Assembly: GCF_001305515.1 (NCBI RefSeq)
Contig: NZ_LJYW01000001.1
Location: 5,430,857 to 5,494,856, forward strand
DNA length: 64,000 nucleotides
Reading direction: 5' to 3'
DNA from: Prosthecodimorpha hirschii
GTDB taxonomy: Bacteria > Pseudomonadota > Alphaproteobacteria > Rhizobiales > Ancalomicrobiaceae
The stretch's first letter is position 1. Every line of letters starts with the position of its first letter. Positions 38,032 to 46,326 of this stretch are shown here, piece after piece. The translations under genes and the position numbers were made by a program. Under the pieces are notes generated by a model that was not told the origin of the DNA, did not search any database, and saw nothing but the letters and a program-made list of their open reading frames with translations.

Positions 38032-38859
38032 ATGTGCGTACCCGGATGTGAGGAAGCGGTGCTGAAGCGCCTGTCCCGGCGCGGTCTCTTCAAGGGCTTC
38101 GGTGCGGTCACGGCGGCCGGCTTCGCGGCAACGGCGGTACCGGGCGTCGCGGCGGCCCAGGCGCCCGCGCGCAGCTTCTCCAAGGTGGTCGACCTGACCC
38201 ATACGATGAGCCCGGACTTCCCGACCTTCTTCGGCGTGCCCGGCATCGAGATGCAGAAGCAGTTCGACTTCAAGAAGGACGGCTTCAATCTCTATTGGTG
38301 GCGTATCATCGAGCATGCCGGCACCCACATGGATGCCCCGATCCACTTCTCCGAGGCCGGCGCCACGATCGACAAGATCGCCGCCGACCAGCTGGTCGCG
38401 CCGCTGGCCGTGATCGACATCAGCGCCAAGGCGGCGGCGGATGTCGACGCCCTGGTCACCGTCGCCGATATCGAGGCCTGGGAGAAGGCGCACGGCAAGC
38501 TGCCGGACAATTGCGTGGTGGCGATGAATTCCGGCTGGGACAAGCATGTCACCACCCCGAAATTCATGGGCAAGGATGCCGGCGGGGTGCTGCATTTCCC
38601 CGGCTTCTCGGCCGAGGCGGCGGAATTCCTGATCAAGAACCGCACCGTGCGCGGCATGGCGGTCGATTCCGCCTCGCTCGATCACGGCCCGTCGAAGGAC
38701 TTCAAGGTCCACTACATGTGGCTGCCGTCGGGCCGCTTCGGCCTGGAATGCGTCGCCAATCTCGGCGCCGTGCCGCCGGTCGGCGCGACCATCGTGGTCG
38801 GCCAGCCCAAGGTCAAGGACGCCACCGGCGGCCCGAGCCGCATCCTCGCCCTGGTCTGA
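38032..38859 (+). CDS. Tat-exported cyclase-family metal hydrolase
   Basis: Member of the cyclase/kynurenine-formamidase-like family. The 275-residue protein begins MCVPGCEEAV and a twin-arginine signal (LSRRGLFKGFGAVTAAGFAA), then VVDLTHTMSPDFPTFFG and the metal-binding HAGTHMDAPIHF. Later blocks VVAMNSGWDKH and GMAVDSASLDHGPS also fit the family. GGGAG precedes the ATG. Substrate is unknown; export suggests an envelope or extracellular lactone or amide substrate rather than tryptophan breakdown. Confidence 0.88.
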   Translation: MCVPGCEEAVLKRLSRRGLFKGFGAVTAAGFAATAVPGVAAAQAPARSFSKVVDLTHTMSPDFPTFFGVPGIEMQKQFDFKKDGFNLYWWRIIEHAGTHMDAPIHFSEAGATIDKIAADQLVAPLAVIDISAKAAADVDALVTVADIEAWEKAHGKLPDNCVVAMNSGWDKHVTTPKFMGKDAGGVLHFPGFSAEAAEFLIKNRTVRGMAVDSASLDHGPSKDFKVHYMWLPSGRFGLECVANLGAVPPVGATIVVGQPKVKDATGGPSRILALV

Positions 38860-38976
38860 TACCGACGGTCATGGAATGATCGTCGGTATTCGATACGCGA
38901 ATTTCTCATGCTTCTGACGCCTATGAGAAATTCGCGTTGCTTCAACGGCCCGATGCGTCAGCATCCTGGGCCGTTG
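38859..38976. repeat. Three consecutive perfect or near-perfect hairpins
   Basis: Directly after the cyclase stop lie three inverted repeats in a row: 38859-38889 (14-bp arms with one mismatch, 3-bp loop, ATACCGACG outer arm), 38896-38936 (14-bp perfect arms CGCGAATTTCTCAT, 13-bp loop) and 38943-38976 (CAACGGCCC/GGGCCGTTG with a nested GATGC/GCATC). None is followed by a good T-run. Confidence 0.9.
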
Positions 38977-39507
38977 GTATGAGGCAGAGAGGGGCGGCGG
39001 GTGGTCTCTGCGACCGGCGCCGCCCCGCACCCGTACATCGGCCATGTCCGCCGGGCGCGGTCCCGCCCGGGCGGCATCGACGCTACTGCGCCATGGCGGG
39101 CGCCCCGTGCCGGCGCGGCACGGACCCTGTTTCCGATCGTATCCAAGATTTTGGCCCCGATCCGCTCTTGGCGGCGCGGACGGGTCGCCTCGCGGCGCCC
39201 GCGATGTCCGTGTTTGGGTTCAAAGGGCGCCGATCCGGCCGGGTCCGGCCCGCCCGCGCATGTCCTGTGGACGGCGGTGGATGTTAGGAATTCGGTAACC
39301 TTGAGGGTCTTTGAAAGGCGGCGAGGAAAGTGCGGCCCAGCGGGTGCCCCGATCGAGCCCGATTGTCGCCCCATCGACCCGCCAACCTGAACCTCGGCAA
39401 CGGGAATCGGCGTCTCCCCGACCGTCTGGCGGCCTGATCGGCTGCGGCACGGGTCGGCGAGGCTATGTGCGCCCGGTGTCGTTGCAAGCCGCCGGAAAGG
39501 ACCGCCC
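38977..39507. other. Non-coding interval before a small secreted protein gene
   Basis: I see no gene in this stretch. It is GC-rich, and open frames on either strand are Arg/Pro-rich shadows. A lower-GC patch at 39280-39325 (GGAATTCGGTAACCTTGAGG) may carry a promoter for the gene at 39508. Confidence 0.4.
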
Positions 39508-39900
39508 ATGTTTCGTCCCCTCGACACCCGCGTCGTGCTGCTTGGCATCATTGCGCTCGCCATAGCCACCTTCGATGCGCCGCGGGCCAGCGATCCGGGA
39601 ACCCACGCCAAGGCGGTCGCCGGCGGCAAGGTGGCGGTGGAGACCGGTTGGGTCGCCGCGCAGACCTGTTGGACCTTCGACGGTGCGACCGAGGGCGCCC
39701 CGGCGGGTCTGGTCGAGCCGGACGCGACCCTTCCGGTGACCATGCGGGTCAAGCGCAGCGGCGACCTGTGCGGTCAGGCGCTGACGCCCGTGAAGGCGCG
39801 GTTCGAGGTCGCCGACCGGCCCGGCACGCATGCCGTGATGATCTATGTCGTCGCCGGCGAGAAGCTGATGGCGACCCAGCGGACGGCGATCCGGCGATGA
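39508..39900 (+). CDS. Small secreted protein of unknown function
   Basis: A 130-residue protein with an N-terminal hydrophobic segment (VVLLGIIALAIATFDAPRA) that looks like a signal peptide. The mature part is short and beta-rich, with two Cys (TCWTFDG and DLCGQAL) that could pair. GGAAAGGA precedes the ATG. No family recognised and no clear functional neighbour; the GST gene lies 275 bp downstream. Confidence 0.6.
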   Translation: MFRPLDTRVVLLGIIALAIATFDAPRASDPGTHAKAVAGGKVAVETGWVAAQTCWTFDGATEGAPAGLVEPDATLPVTMRVKRSGDLCGQALTPVKARFEVADRPGTHAVMIYVVAGEKLMATQRTAIRR

Positions 39901-40175
39901 AGGCGCCGCGTCCCCCGATCGCGCCCGCACCGGGCGGCGCCCGACGGCGGCCGGCCTCCCGTCGCATCGGCCTGTTCGGGCCGGGGACCATCCAGGCCGG
40001 CCTGGCGCGGGCCTGAGCCCCTCCGGGCCAGCTGGCAGCGATATCCGCCGGCTCGCGCCTCTGCCGGGACCGGTTGGCTGACCGGCGGACCGGCCGTCTG
40101 GCCAGCGACGGCCCGCCATGCCAGTCTCCGTCGCCGCGGTCGCGCCGATCGCGGCCAACACACCCGGATCCCCGC

Positions 40176-40853
40176 ATGCTGCTCTATGATCTCGCCGGTG
40201 CCGACGATCGCCGCTTCAGTCCCTATTGCTGGCGCGTGAAAATGGCGCTGGCCCACAAGGGGCTGCCGTTCGAGACGGTGGCGACCGGGTTCACGCAGAT
40301 CGCCGCGATCGGCGACGGCAGCCATCGCACCGTCCCGGTCCTGATCGACGGCGAACGGCAGATCCACGAGAGTTTCGTGATCGCCGAATATCTCGAAGAC
40401 CTTTTCGCCGATCGGCCGAGCCTGTTCGGCGGAGCGGGCGGCCGGGCCGCGGCGCGGTTGATCGACGGCTATGCGACAAGCCTGCTCGTGCAGATCGGGC
40501 GCATGGTCACGCTCGACATCGAGGCCATCCTGCGGCCCGAGGACCGGGGCTATTTTCGGGCCACGCGCGAGAAGCGCTTCGGCAAGCCGCTCGAGGAGGT
40601 CGTCGCGGGGCGCGAGGACCGGCTGGCTGGGTTTCGCGAATCGTTGCTGCCGTTGCGCCTGATGCTGCGCCACCAGCCCTTCGTCGGCGGGGCGGGCGCC
40701 AACTACGCCGACCATATCCTGTTCGGCACCCTGCAATGGCCGCGCGTGGTGTCGTCCTTCCGTCTGATCGCCGAGGACGACCCGGTGGCCGCCTGGTTCG
40801 AGCGTTGCCTCGATCTCTATGACGGGCTCGGCCGGTCCCAGGCCGCGGCCTGA
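40176..40853 (+). CDS. Glutathione S-transferase family protein, etherase-like
   Basis: Cytoplasmic thiol transferase. The 225-residue protein has a thioredoxin-like N-domain with FSPYCWRVKMALAHKGLPFE, closest in pattern to LigE/LigF-type beta-etherases, then VPVLIDGERQIHESFVIAEYLE, the glutathione-binding Glu-Ser. The helical C-domain contains GGAGANYADHILFG. The start at 40176 gives the expected N-terminus; an open extension of 34 codons upstream is rejected. Substrate is unknown. galE follows 150 bp later. Confidence 0.88.
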   Translation: MLLYDLAGADDRRFSPYCWRVKMALAHKGLPFETVATGFTQIAAIGDGSHRTVPVLIDGERQIHESFVIAEYLEDLFADRPSLFGGAGGRAAARLIDGYATSLLVQIGRMVTLDIEAILRPEDRGYFRATREKRFGKPLEEVVAGREDRLAGFRESLLPLRLMLRHQPFVGGAGANYADHILFGTLQWPRVVSSFRLIAEDDPVAAWFERCLDLYDGLGRSQAAA

Positions 40854-41003
40854 CGTCTCCGATATCGGGCCGCGGCCGCGATCGGTCGAGACCCGCATGG
40901 CGGGCGCGGCGGGGCTCTTCACGGACGCGCAACCCTTCTCGCACATGCTCCGGCTGCGCCTCCGCGGGGGAGCGCGCGCCATGGACGAGACGCGGAGAGC
41001 GGA

Positions 41004-41996
41004 ATGACGGTACTGGTCACCGGCGGCGCCGGCTATATCGGCAGCCACATGGTCTGGGAACTGGTCGACCGCGACGAGCCGGTCGTGGTCCTGGACCGAC
41101 TCAGCACCGGCTTCCGCTGGGCAGTCGCCCCCGAGGCGATCTTCGTCGAGGGCGACATCGGCGACGAGGCGCTGCTCGACGACGTGATCGCGCGTCACGG
41201 CGTCGATGCGATCATCCATTTCGCCGGCTCGGTCGTGGTCCCGGATTCGGTCGCCGACCCGCTCGGCTACTATCTTAACAACACCGTCAAATCCCGCGCT
41301 CTGATCGCCGCCGCCGTGCGCAACGGCGTCCGTCATTTCGTCTTCTCCTCGACCTCGGCCGTCTATGGCGATCCGCCGACGATTCCCGTCGGCGAGGATG
41401 CGCCGCTGAAGCCGCTCTCGCCCTACGGCACCTCGAAGCTGATGACCGAACTGATGCTGGCCGACGTCGCGGCCGCTCACGACTTCCGCTATGCCGCCCT
41501 GCGCTACTTCAATGTCGCCGGTGCCGATCCCAAGGGCCGCACGGGCCAGTCGACCCGCGGCGCGACGCATCTGATCAAGGTGGCGGTGGAGACCGCGCTC
41601 GGCGACCGGCCGGAGATCCAGGTCTTCGGGACCGACTACGACACGCCCGACGGCACCGGCGTGCGCGACTATATCCATGTCGCCGATCTGATCGACGCGC
41701 ATGTCCGCGCCCTCGATCATCTGCGCGCCGGCCGGCCGAGCCTCGTGGCCAATTGCGGCTACGAGCGCGGATTCTCGGTTCTGGAGGTGTTGAAGGCGGT
41801 GGAGCGCGTCGCCGGCCTGAGCCTGCCGGTCCGCTATGCGCCGCGGCGCCCCGGCGACAGCCCGAAGGTGGTGGCGCGGTCCGAGAGGGTCCGGCAGGTG
41901 CTCGGCTGGGCGCCGCGCTGGGACGATCTCGATACCATCGTCGGCCACGCTCTCGCCTGGGAGCGCAGCCGGCGCCTGCGCAACGACCTCCGCTAG
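41004..41996 (+). CDS. galE: UDP-glucose 4-epimerase
   Basis: Interconverts UDP-glucose and UDP-galactose for surface polysaccharides. The 330-residue protein is an extended SDR: cofactor loop VTGGAGYIGSH at residues 5-15, FSSTSAVYGDP, catalytic YGTSK, and RYFNVAGADPKGRTGQ followed by GTGVRDYIHVADLIDAH. Length and motifs match GalE. It may supply the glycosyltransferases at 15263 and 63775, but is not linked to them here. Confidence 0.95.
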   Translation: MTVLVTGGAGYIGSHMVWELVDRDEPVVVLDRLSTGFRWAVAPEAIFVEGDIGDEALLDDVIARHGVDAIIHFAGSVVVPDSVADPLGYYLNNTVKSRALIAAAVRNGVRHFVFSSTSAVYGDPPTIPVGEDAPLKPLSPYGTSKLMTELMLADVAAAHDFRYAALRYFNVAGADPKGRTGQSTRGATHLIKVAVETALGDRPEIQVFGTDYDTPDGTGVRDYIHVADLIDAHVRALDHLRAGRPSLVANCGYERGFSVLEVLKAVERVAGLSLPVRYAPRRPGDSPKVVARSERVRQVLGWAPRWDDLDTIVGHALAWERSRRLRNDLR

Positions 41997-42498
41997 AGCG
42001 GGGTCGGATCGGAAGGACCCTGAGGGCGCTCCGGATGCGGCCGCGTCCGCCGGGCGATTCCCATCCGGGCAGGGGGGCCATCGCCGATCGCCCGTCAACT
42101 GACCGGTATTGCAGACGATTCGAACGGCGGAGACGGGTTGCGCTCTCCGATTCTGCCCGCTCCAGGCCACTGCCGTCGGATGGGGCTGCCGGTGCATGGG
42201 ATATCGTTCCGGCGGCCTCTCAACGGGTGAAGGGGCGCTCTCATGCGCGCCCAGGTTCCGGGCCGCTGCCGGACGGATTCGATCCGCCCTCTCCAAAACG
42301 GCTGAATCGTGGGCGTTTTTGAACTTGCTCGAATTACAATATGAAATGTTCGAAATATCTCGAAAAATGAATATTGAGCAATATCGCCGTTCTGTAAAAT
42401 TCATCTATCAGAATAATTAGCGTGCTTTGGCTGCAACGTTTCAAGCGATAGCGGCCCGCCGACAGGTTTTGGGGGCTGATTAGACTTCAAATTCGAGC
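41997..42498. other. Non-coding interval upstream of the first porin
   Basis: No gene is supported in about 500 bp. 42300-42420 is AT-rich, with ATATTGAGCAATAT as a short palindrome and TTGAAC at about 42319; the porin promoter is likely in or after this patch. It shares no similarity with the DNA before the second porin's leader. Confidence 0.5.
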
Positions 42499-42604
42499 GC
42501 CGGTGCGTAATGTCGTGTCGATCGGTGACGCGAGGGTCCACGTGAACCTCCAATCGGGTCAGGATTGGTCACCGGCAGACACGAACCAACAGGGGGTTCA
42601 CCAC
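42499..42604 (+). promoter_or_regulatory. Structured 5' leader of porin 1
   Basis: The 106 bp before the ATG are identical to those before porin 2, while DNA further upstream is unrelated. The leader can fold: GGTGA/TCACC closes a structure with an inner CCAATC/GATTGG hairpin and an imperfect GGTCCACGTGAACC palindrome. A GGGGG near the ATG serves as ribosome site. Conservation without coding need suggests an RNA control element or mRNA stabiliser. Confidence 0.55.
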
Positions 42605-43819
42605 ATGAAGTTCAAGCTCGCCACCATGGCTGCCGCCATGTTCGCCGCCACCGGTGCCGCCTCGGCGGCCGACCTGGGCCGTCCGGCCCCGGCCGCGGTC
42701 GACTACGTCAAGGTTTGCGACGCCTACGGCGCCGGCTTCTTCTACATCCCGGGCAGCCAGACCTGCCTCAAGATCGGCGGCTACGTCCGCGCCGAGTATC
42801 GCGCTTACGACTTCGACGACGGCTTCGCGGCTCTGTCGGGCGTCAATCGCGGCGTCAACAACAACCCGGCTTCGCATGACTTCACCACCCGCGTTCGCGC
42901 TCAGGTGACCCTCGACGCCCGCACCAACACCGAGTTCGGTCTGCTGCGTTCGTTCACCGAAGCCTGGTGGACCGTTGACTCGGGCTCGTCCTCCCCGACC
43001 GTCACCCTCTGGAACGCCTACATCCAGTTCGGTGGCCTGACCGCCGGTCGCGCCCAGTCGTTCTTCGACTTCTACACCGGCACGACCTATGGTTCGTTCT
43101 TCGAAGCCGCTCATTCGGACACGAAGGTCAACCTGCTCGCCTACACCTTCTCGTTCGGCAACGGCGTGTCCGCCAGCCTCTCGCTGGAAGACCCGACCGT
43201 CGGTTCGAACAGCCGTCGCCTCGGCTCCATGTTCGCCGCTCCGTTCACCGTCACGTCCGCTTACGGCGGCGTGAAGATGCTCGACGTGGTGGGCAACGTG
43301 CGCATCGCCCAGGCCTGGGGTTCTGCCCAGCTCATGGCCGCTGCTCATGAGGACGTGTCGAGCGTCACCAACACCACCAAGTGGGGCTATGCGGTCGGCG
43401 GCGGCGTGACCGTCAACTTGCCGATGATCGCCGCTGGCGACACCATCAACCTGCAGGCCGTCTACTCGAAGGGCGCGGTTGCCTATGCCGGCGCCGACCT
43501 CTCGATGGGCGCCCTGGACTTCGTCCAGACCGGTGGCAACAAGCTCGCTCAGAGCACCGCCTGGTCGGTCGCCGGCGGCGTCGTTCACTACTGGACCCCG
43601 AAGCTGTCCACCGCGGTCAACGGTTCGTACCTGAAGGTCGACACCGCGACCACGTCCTTCCTGGACTACAAGCAGATCGATGCTCAGATCAACACGGTCT
43701 ACACGATCGTTCCGGGCATGACGATCGGCGGCGAACTCGAATACCGCAAGATCGACTTCACCAAGGGCGGCGACACCGACGCCTTGGTCGGCCTGCTCCG
43801 CTTCCAGCGGAACTTCTGA
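42605..43819 (+). CDS. Rhizobiales-type outer-membrane porin, copy 1
   Basis: Trimeric general porin for small solutes. The 404-residue protein has the signal peptide MKFKLATMAAAMFAATGAAS with cleavage at SAA-DLG, the family N-terminus VKVCDAYGAGFFYIPGSQTC with a likely disulphide, 16-strand barrel sequence, and the outer-membrane signal ending in RFQRNF. Codon use favours C-ending codons, as in highly expressed genes. It is nearly identical to the copy 2.1 kb downstream; differences cluster in a few segments that probably are surface loops. Intrinsic terminator follows. Confidence 0.95.
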   Translation: MKFKLATMAAAMFAATGAASAADLGRPAPAAVDYVKVCDAYGAGFFYIPGSQTCLKIGGYVRAEYRAYDFDDGFAALSGVNRGVNNNPASHDFTTRVRAQVTLDARTNTEFGLLRSFTEAWWTVDSGSSSPTVTLWNAYIQFGGLTAGRAQSFFDFYTGTTYGSFFEAAHSDTKVNLLAYTFSFGNGVSASLSLEDPTVGSNSRRLGSMFAAPFTVTSAYGGVKMLDVVGNVRIAQAWGSAQLMAAAHEDVSSVTNTTKWGYAVGGGVTVNLPMIAAGDTINLQAVYSKGAVAYAGADLSMGALDFVQTGGNKLAQSTAWSVAGGVVHYWTPKLSTAVNGSYLKVDTATTSFLDYKQIDAQINTVYTIVPGMTIGGELEYRKIDFTKGGDTDALVGLLRFQRNF

Positions 43820-43857
43820 TCCTTCCAAGGATCGGAATGTCCTCTGACGGATACGAG

Positions 43858-43884
43858 AACCCGGCGGGCAACCGCCGGGTTTTT
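43858..43884 (+). terminator. Rho-independent terminator of porin 1
   Basis: AACCCGGCGG at 43858-43867, loop GCAA, CCGCCGGGTT at 43872-43881, then T residues to 43884. A perfect 10-bp stem with a stable tetraloop, 38 bp after the stop codon. Confidence 0.93.
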
Positions 43885-44625
43885 GTCTTAAGTGTGAGGT
43901 CTGCTTGACGTGCTCCGGTGACCTCGATGCGCCGGCATGTCGCCATGTCGCGGCACGGCTCGCCGCGCGGAACGGAGACGGTCGCTTCCGCGACCTCGAA
44001 CCGACGGTGCGGGACCGGGCGATCGCCGCCGTCGCGGCTCGTTCGGCTCGTTCGGCTCGTTCGGGCCGGCGGGGCCGGCGAGTTCGCTGTCGATCGCCCC
44101 GTCCGGCGCCACTTGCGGTTCGCGACGATTGGGCAACGGCGGATTCGGCATGCCGTGGGGTTTTTGGGGGGCTGTCCAACATCGCGATTGGGTCGGGACA
44201 TGGGGCGACAGCGGATCGCCGATCCCAGTTGGCGGTTCCGAGTCGATTCGGACGCCCAACTCCGCATGCCCGCGTTGAACGCCTCGCCGAATGCGCTCTT
44301 GAGCTGTGTCGAGGCCGATCCGCAGCTTTTCGGGCTTCAGCCGGTCGCCAGGCGCCCTTCCTTCGGGGCGGCAAGCGGTTCAGGCCGTTGAGCAGGGAAC
44401 GGATAGCTGCCGCGCCTGATGTCCAATCGAGAAAATGATAATTATGCAATGACTTATATGACAGACGCGGGATCCGGATCGTGTCGGAAGGGCCCACATG
44501 CCGCTTGAAGGCATAACATAGAGAAATTCAAATATATGATTTATTACTGTGTTTTTGCGGCTACTGACAATTCTGAATGCGTCTATGAGCCGGAATTCCA
44601 AGACATTGCATCTTCAAAATATCCG
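43885..44625. other. Non-coding spacer between the porin copies
   Basis: I see no gene in 741 bp. A 9-bp tandem repeat (GCTCGTTCG, three copies) lies near 44036-44070. The last 170 bp (from 44430) are AT-rich and must hold the promoter of porin 2. Open frames across the region are low-complexity and differ between strands. Confidence 0.55.
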
Positions 44626-44731
44626 GCCGGTGCGTAATGTCGTGTCGATCGGTGACGCGAGGGTCCACGTGAACCTCCAATCGGGTCAGGATTGGTCACC
44701 GGCAGACACGAACCAACAGGGGGTTCACCAC
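44626..44731 (+). promoter_or_regulatory. Structured 5' leader of porin 2
   Basis: Exact copy of the 106-bp leader at 42499-42604, with the same GGTGA/TCACC and CCAATC/GATTGG pairings. The upstream DNA is different, so the two porins probably answer to different promoters but share post-transcriptional control. Confidence 0.55.
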
Positions 44732-45952
44732 ATGAAGTTCAAGCTCGCCACCATGGCTGCCGCCATGTTCGCCGCCACCGGTGCCGCCTCGGCGGCCGAC
44801 CTGGGCCGTCCGGCTCCGGCCGCGGTCGACTACGTCAAGGTTTGCGACGCCTACGGCGCCGGCTTCTTCTACATCCCGGGCAGCCAGACCTGCCTCAAGA
44901 TCGGCGGCTACGTCCGCGCCGAGTATCGCGCCTACGACTTCGACAACGCCTTCGCGGCTCTGTCGGGCGTCAACCGCGGCGTCAACAACCCGACCGCTCA
45001 TGACTTCACCACCCGCGTTCGCGCTCAGGTGACCCTCGACGCCCGCACCAACACCGAGTTCGGTTTGCTGCGTTCGTTCACCGAAGCCTGGTGGACCGTC
45101 GACTCGGGCTCGTCCTCCCCGTCGGTCACCCTCTGGAACGCCTACATCCAGTTCGGTGGCCTGACCGCCGGTCGCGCCCAGTCGTTCTTCGACTTCTACA
45201 CCGGCACGACCTATGGTTCGTTCTTCGAAGCCGCTCATTCGGACACGAAGGTCAACCTGCTCGCCTACACCTTCTCGTTCGGCAACGGCGTGTCCGCCAG
45301 CCTCTCGCTGGAAGACCCGACCACCGGCTCGAACAGCCGCCGCCTCGGCTCGATCTTCGCCGCTCCGTTCACCTTCTCGGCTGCCAACACCACCTACGGC
45401 GGCGTGAAGATGCTCGACGTGGTCGGCAACGTGCGCATCGCCCAGGCCTGGGGCTCCGCCCAGCTGATGGCTGCGGCCCACCAGAACGTCTCGTCGATCA
45501 CCAACAACGAGAAGTGGGGCTATGCGGTCGGCGCTGGCGTGACCGTCAACCTGCCGATGCTCGCCGCCGGCGACACCGTCAACCTGCAGGCCGTCTACTC
45601 GAAGGGCGCCACCGCCTACGCCGGTGCTGACCTCTCGATGGGCGCCTGGGACTTCTTCCAGACCGGCCCGAGCAACTTCCGCCAGGGCACTGCCTGGTCG
45701 GTGGCTGGTGGCCTCGTCCACTACTGGACCCCGAAGCTGTCCACCGCCGTCAACGGTTCGTACCTGAACGTCGAGACGCCTGTGGCCAACTTCCTGGACT
45801 ACAAGCAGATCGATGCTCAGATCAACACGGTCTACACGATCGTTCCGGGCATGACGATCGGCGGCGAACTCGAATACCGCAAGATCGACTTCAAGAACGG
45901 CGGCGACACCGACGCCCTCGTCGGTCTGCTCCGCTTCCAGCGGAACTTCTGA
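44732..45952 (+). CDS. Rhizobiales-type outer-membrane porin, copy 2
   Basis: Paralogue of the porin at 42605, 406 residues. Signal peptide, first 70 residues, most strands and the C-terminal RFQRNF are the same. It differs in blocks such as FTFSAANTTYGG (copy 1: FTVTSAYGG), FQTGPSNFRQG (copy 1: VQTGGNKLAQS) and LNVETPVANFL (copy 1: LKVDTATTSFL). Such clustering is expected of loops exposed to phage or antibody, with the barrel kept the same by purifying selection or gene conversion. Confidence 0.95.
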   Translation: MKFKLATMAAAMFAATGAASAADLGRPAPAAVDYVKVCDAYGAGFFYIPGSQTCLKIGGYVRAEYRAYDFDNAFAALSGVNRGVNNPTAHDFTTRVRAQVTLDARTNTEFGLLRSFTEAWWTVDSGSSSPSVTLWNAYIQFGGLTAGRAQSFFDFYTGTTYGSFFEAAHSDTKVNLLAYTFSFGNGVSASLSLEDPTTGSNSRRLGSIFAAPFTFSAANTTYGGVKMLDVVGNVRIAQAWGSAQLMAAAHQNVSSITNNEKWGYAVGAGVTVNLPMLAAGDTVNLQAVYSKGATAYAGADLSMGAWDFFQTGPSNFRQGTAWSVAGGLVHYWTPKLSTAVNGSYLNVETPVANFLDYKQIDAQINTVYTIVPGMTIGGELEYRKIDFKNGGDTDALVGLLRFQRNF

Positions 45953-45990
45953 TCCTTCCAAGGATCAGAATGTCCTCTGACGGACACGAG

Positions 45991-46017
45991 AACCCGGCGG
46001 GCAACCGCCGGGTTTTC
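45991..46017 (+). terminator. Rho-independent terminator of porin 2
   Basis: Same AACCCGGCGG-GCAA-CCGCCGGGTT stem-loop as behind porin 1, at 45991-46014, followed by a weaker T-run interrupted by C. Confidence 0.9.
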
Positions 46018-46326
46018 TTGTTGTGCCCCTTGGATCGCCCGGAAAACGGATGTCACGACAGACGGATGCTCCTGCGGGCAGGCGGGTGCTCCCGCGGGCA
46101 GGGGCATCGCCGGACCCACCGGTTGCGGCAGCCGGTCCGAGACGAGAGCGTGCCAGCCGCCGATGCGGCAGGGTCGGGGCGTCCTGACATGCGGCGCCGG
46201 CACGGCTCCGCCGCCGTCACCGGCACCGATGATCCGTGTCGATGCCGAGGTCAGGGTCAGTGTCGGTGTCGGTGTCGGTGTCGGGATTGCTTCGGCGCAA
46301 GCGATTGACTCGAAAAATGAATCCGG
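46018..46326. other. Non-coding interval with a hexamer repeat
   Basis: No gene in about 310 bp. It contains TCAGGG-TCAGTG-TCGGTG repeated with period six at 46251-46285 (about five units, the last three exact). Otherwise nothing notable. Confidence 0.6.

Larger units (their letters stand above)
42499..43884 (+). repeat. Porin duplication unit 1
   Basis: This unit (leader, porin gene, terminator) matches 44626-46017 almost base for base. The duplicated segment includes identical 106-bp leader sequence and the same terminator, but not the upstream promoter region. Confidence 0.95.
44626..46017 (+). repeat. Porin duplication unit 2
   Basis: Second copy of the leader-porin-terminator unit found at 42499-43884. 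Differences are limited to short stretches in the gene and single bases near the terminator. Confidence 0.95.

Noticed and set aside
42503-42604. Porin translation starting in the leader (34 codons open and in frame before the ATG)
   Set aside because: The signal peptide begins at the later ATG, and a 34-residue hydrophilic extension would block export. The open leader frame is most likely chance, copied with the duplication.
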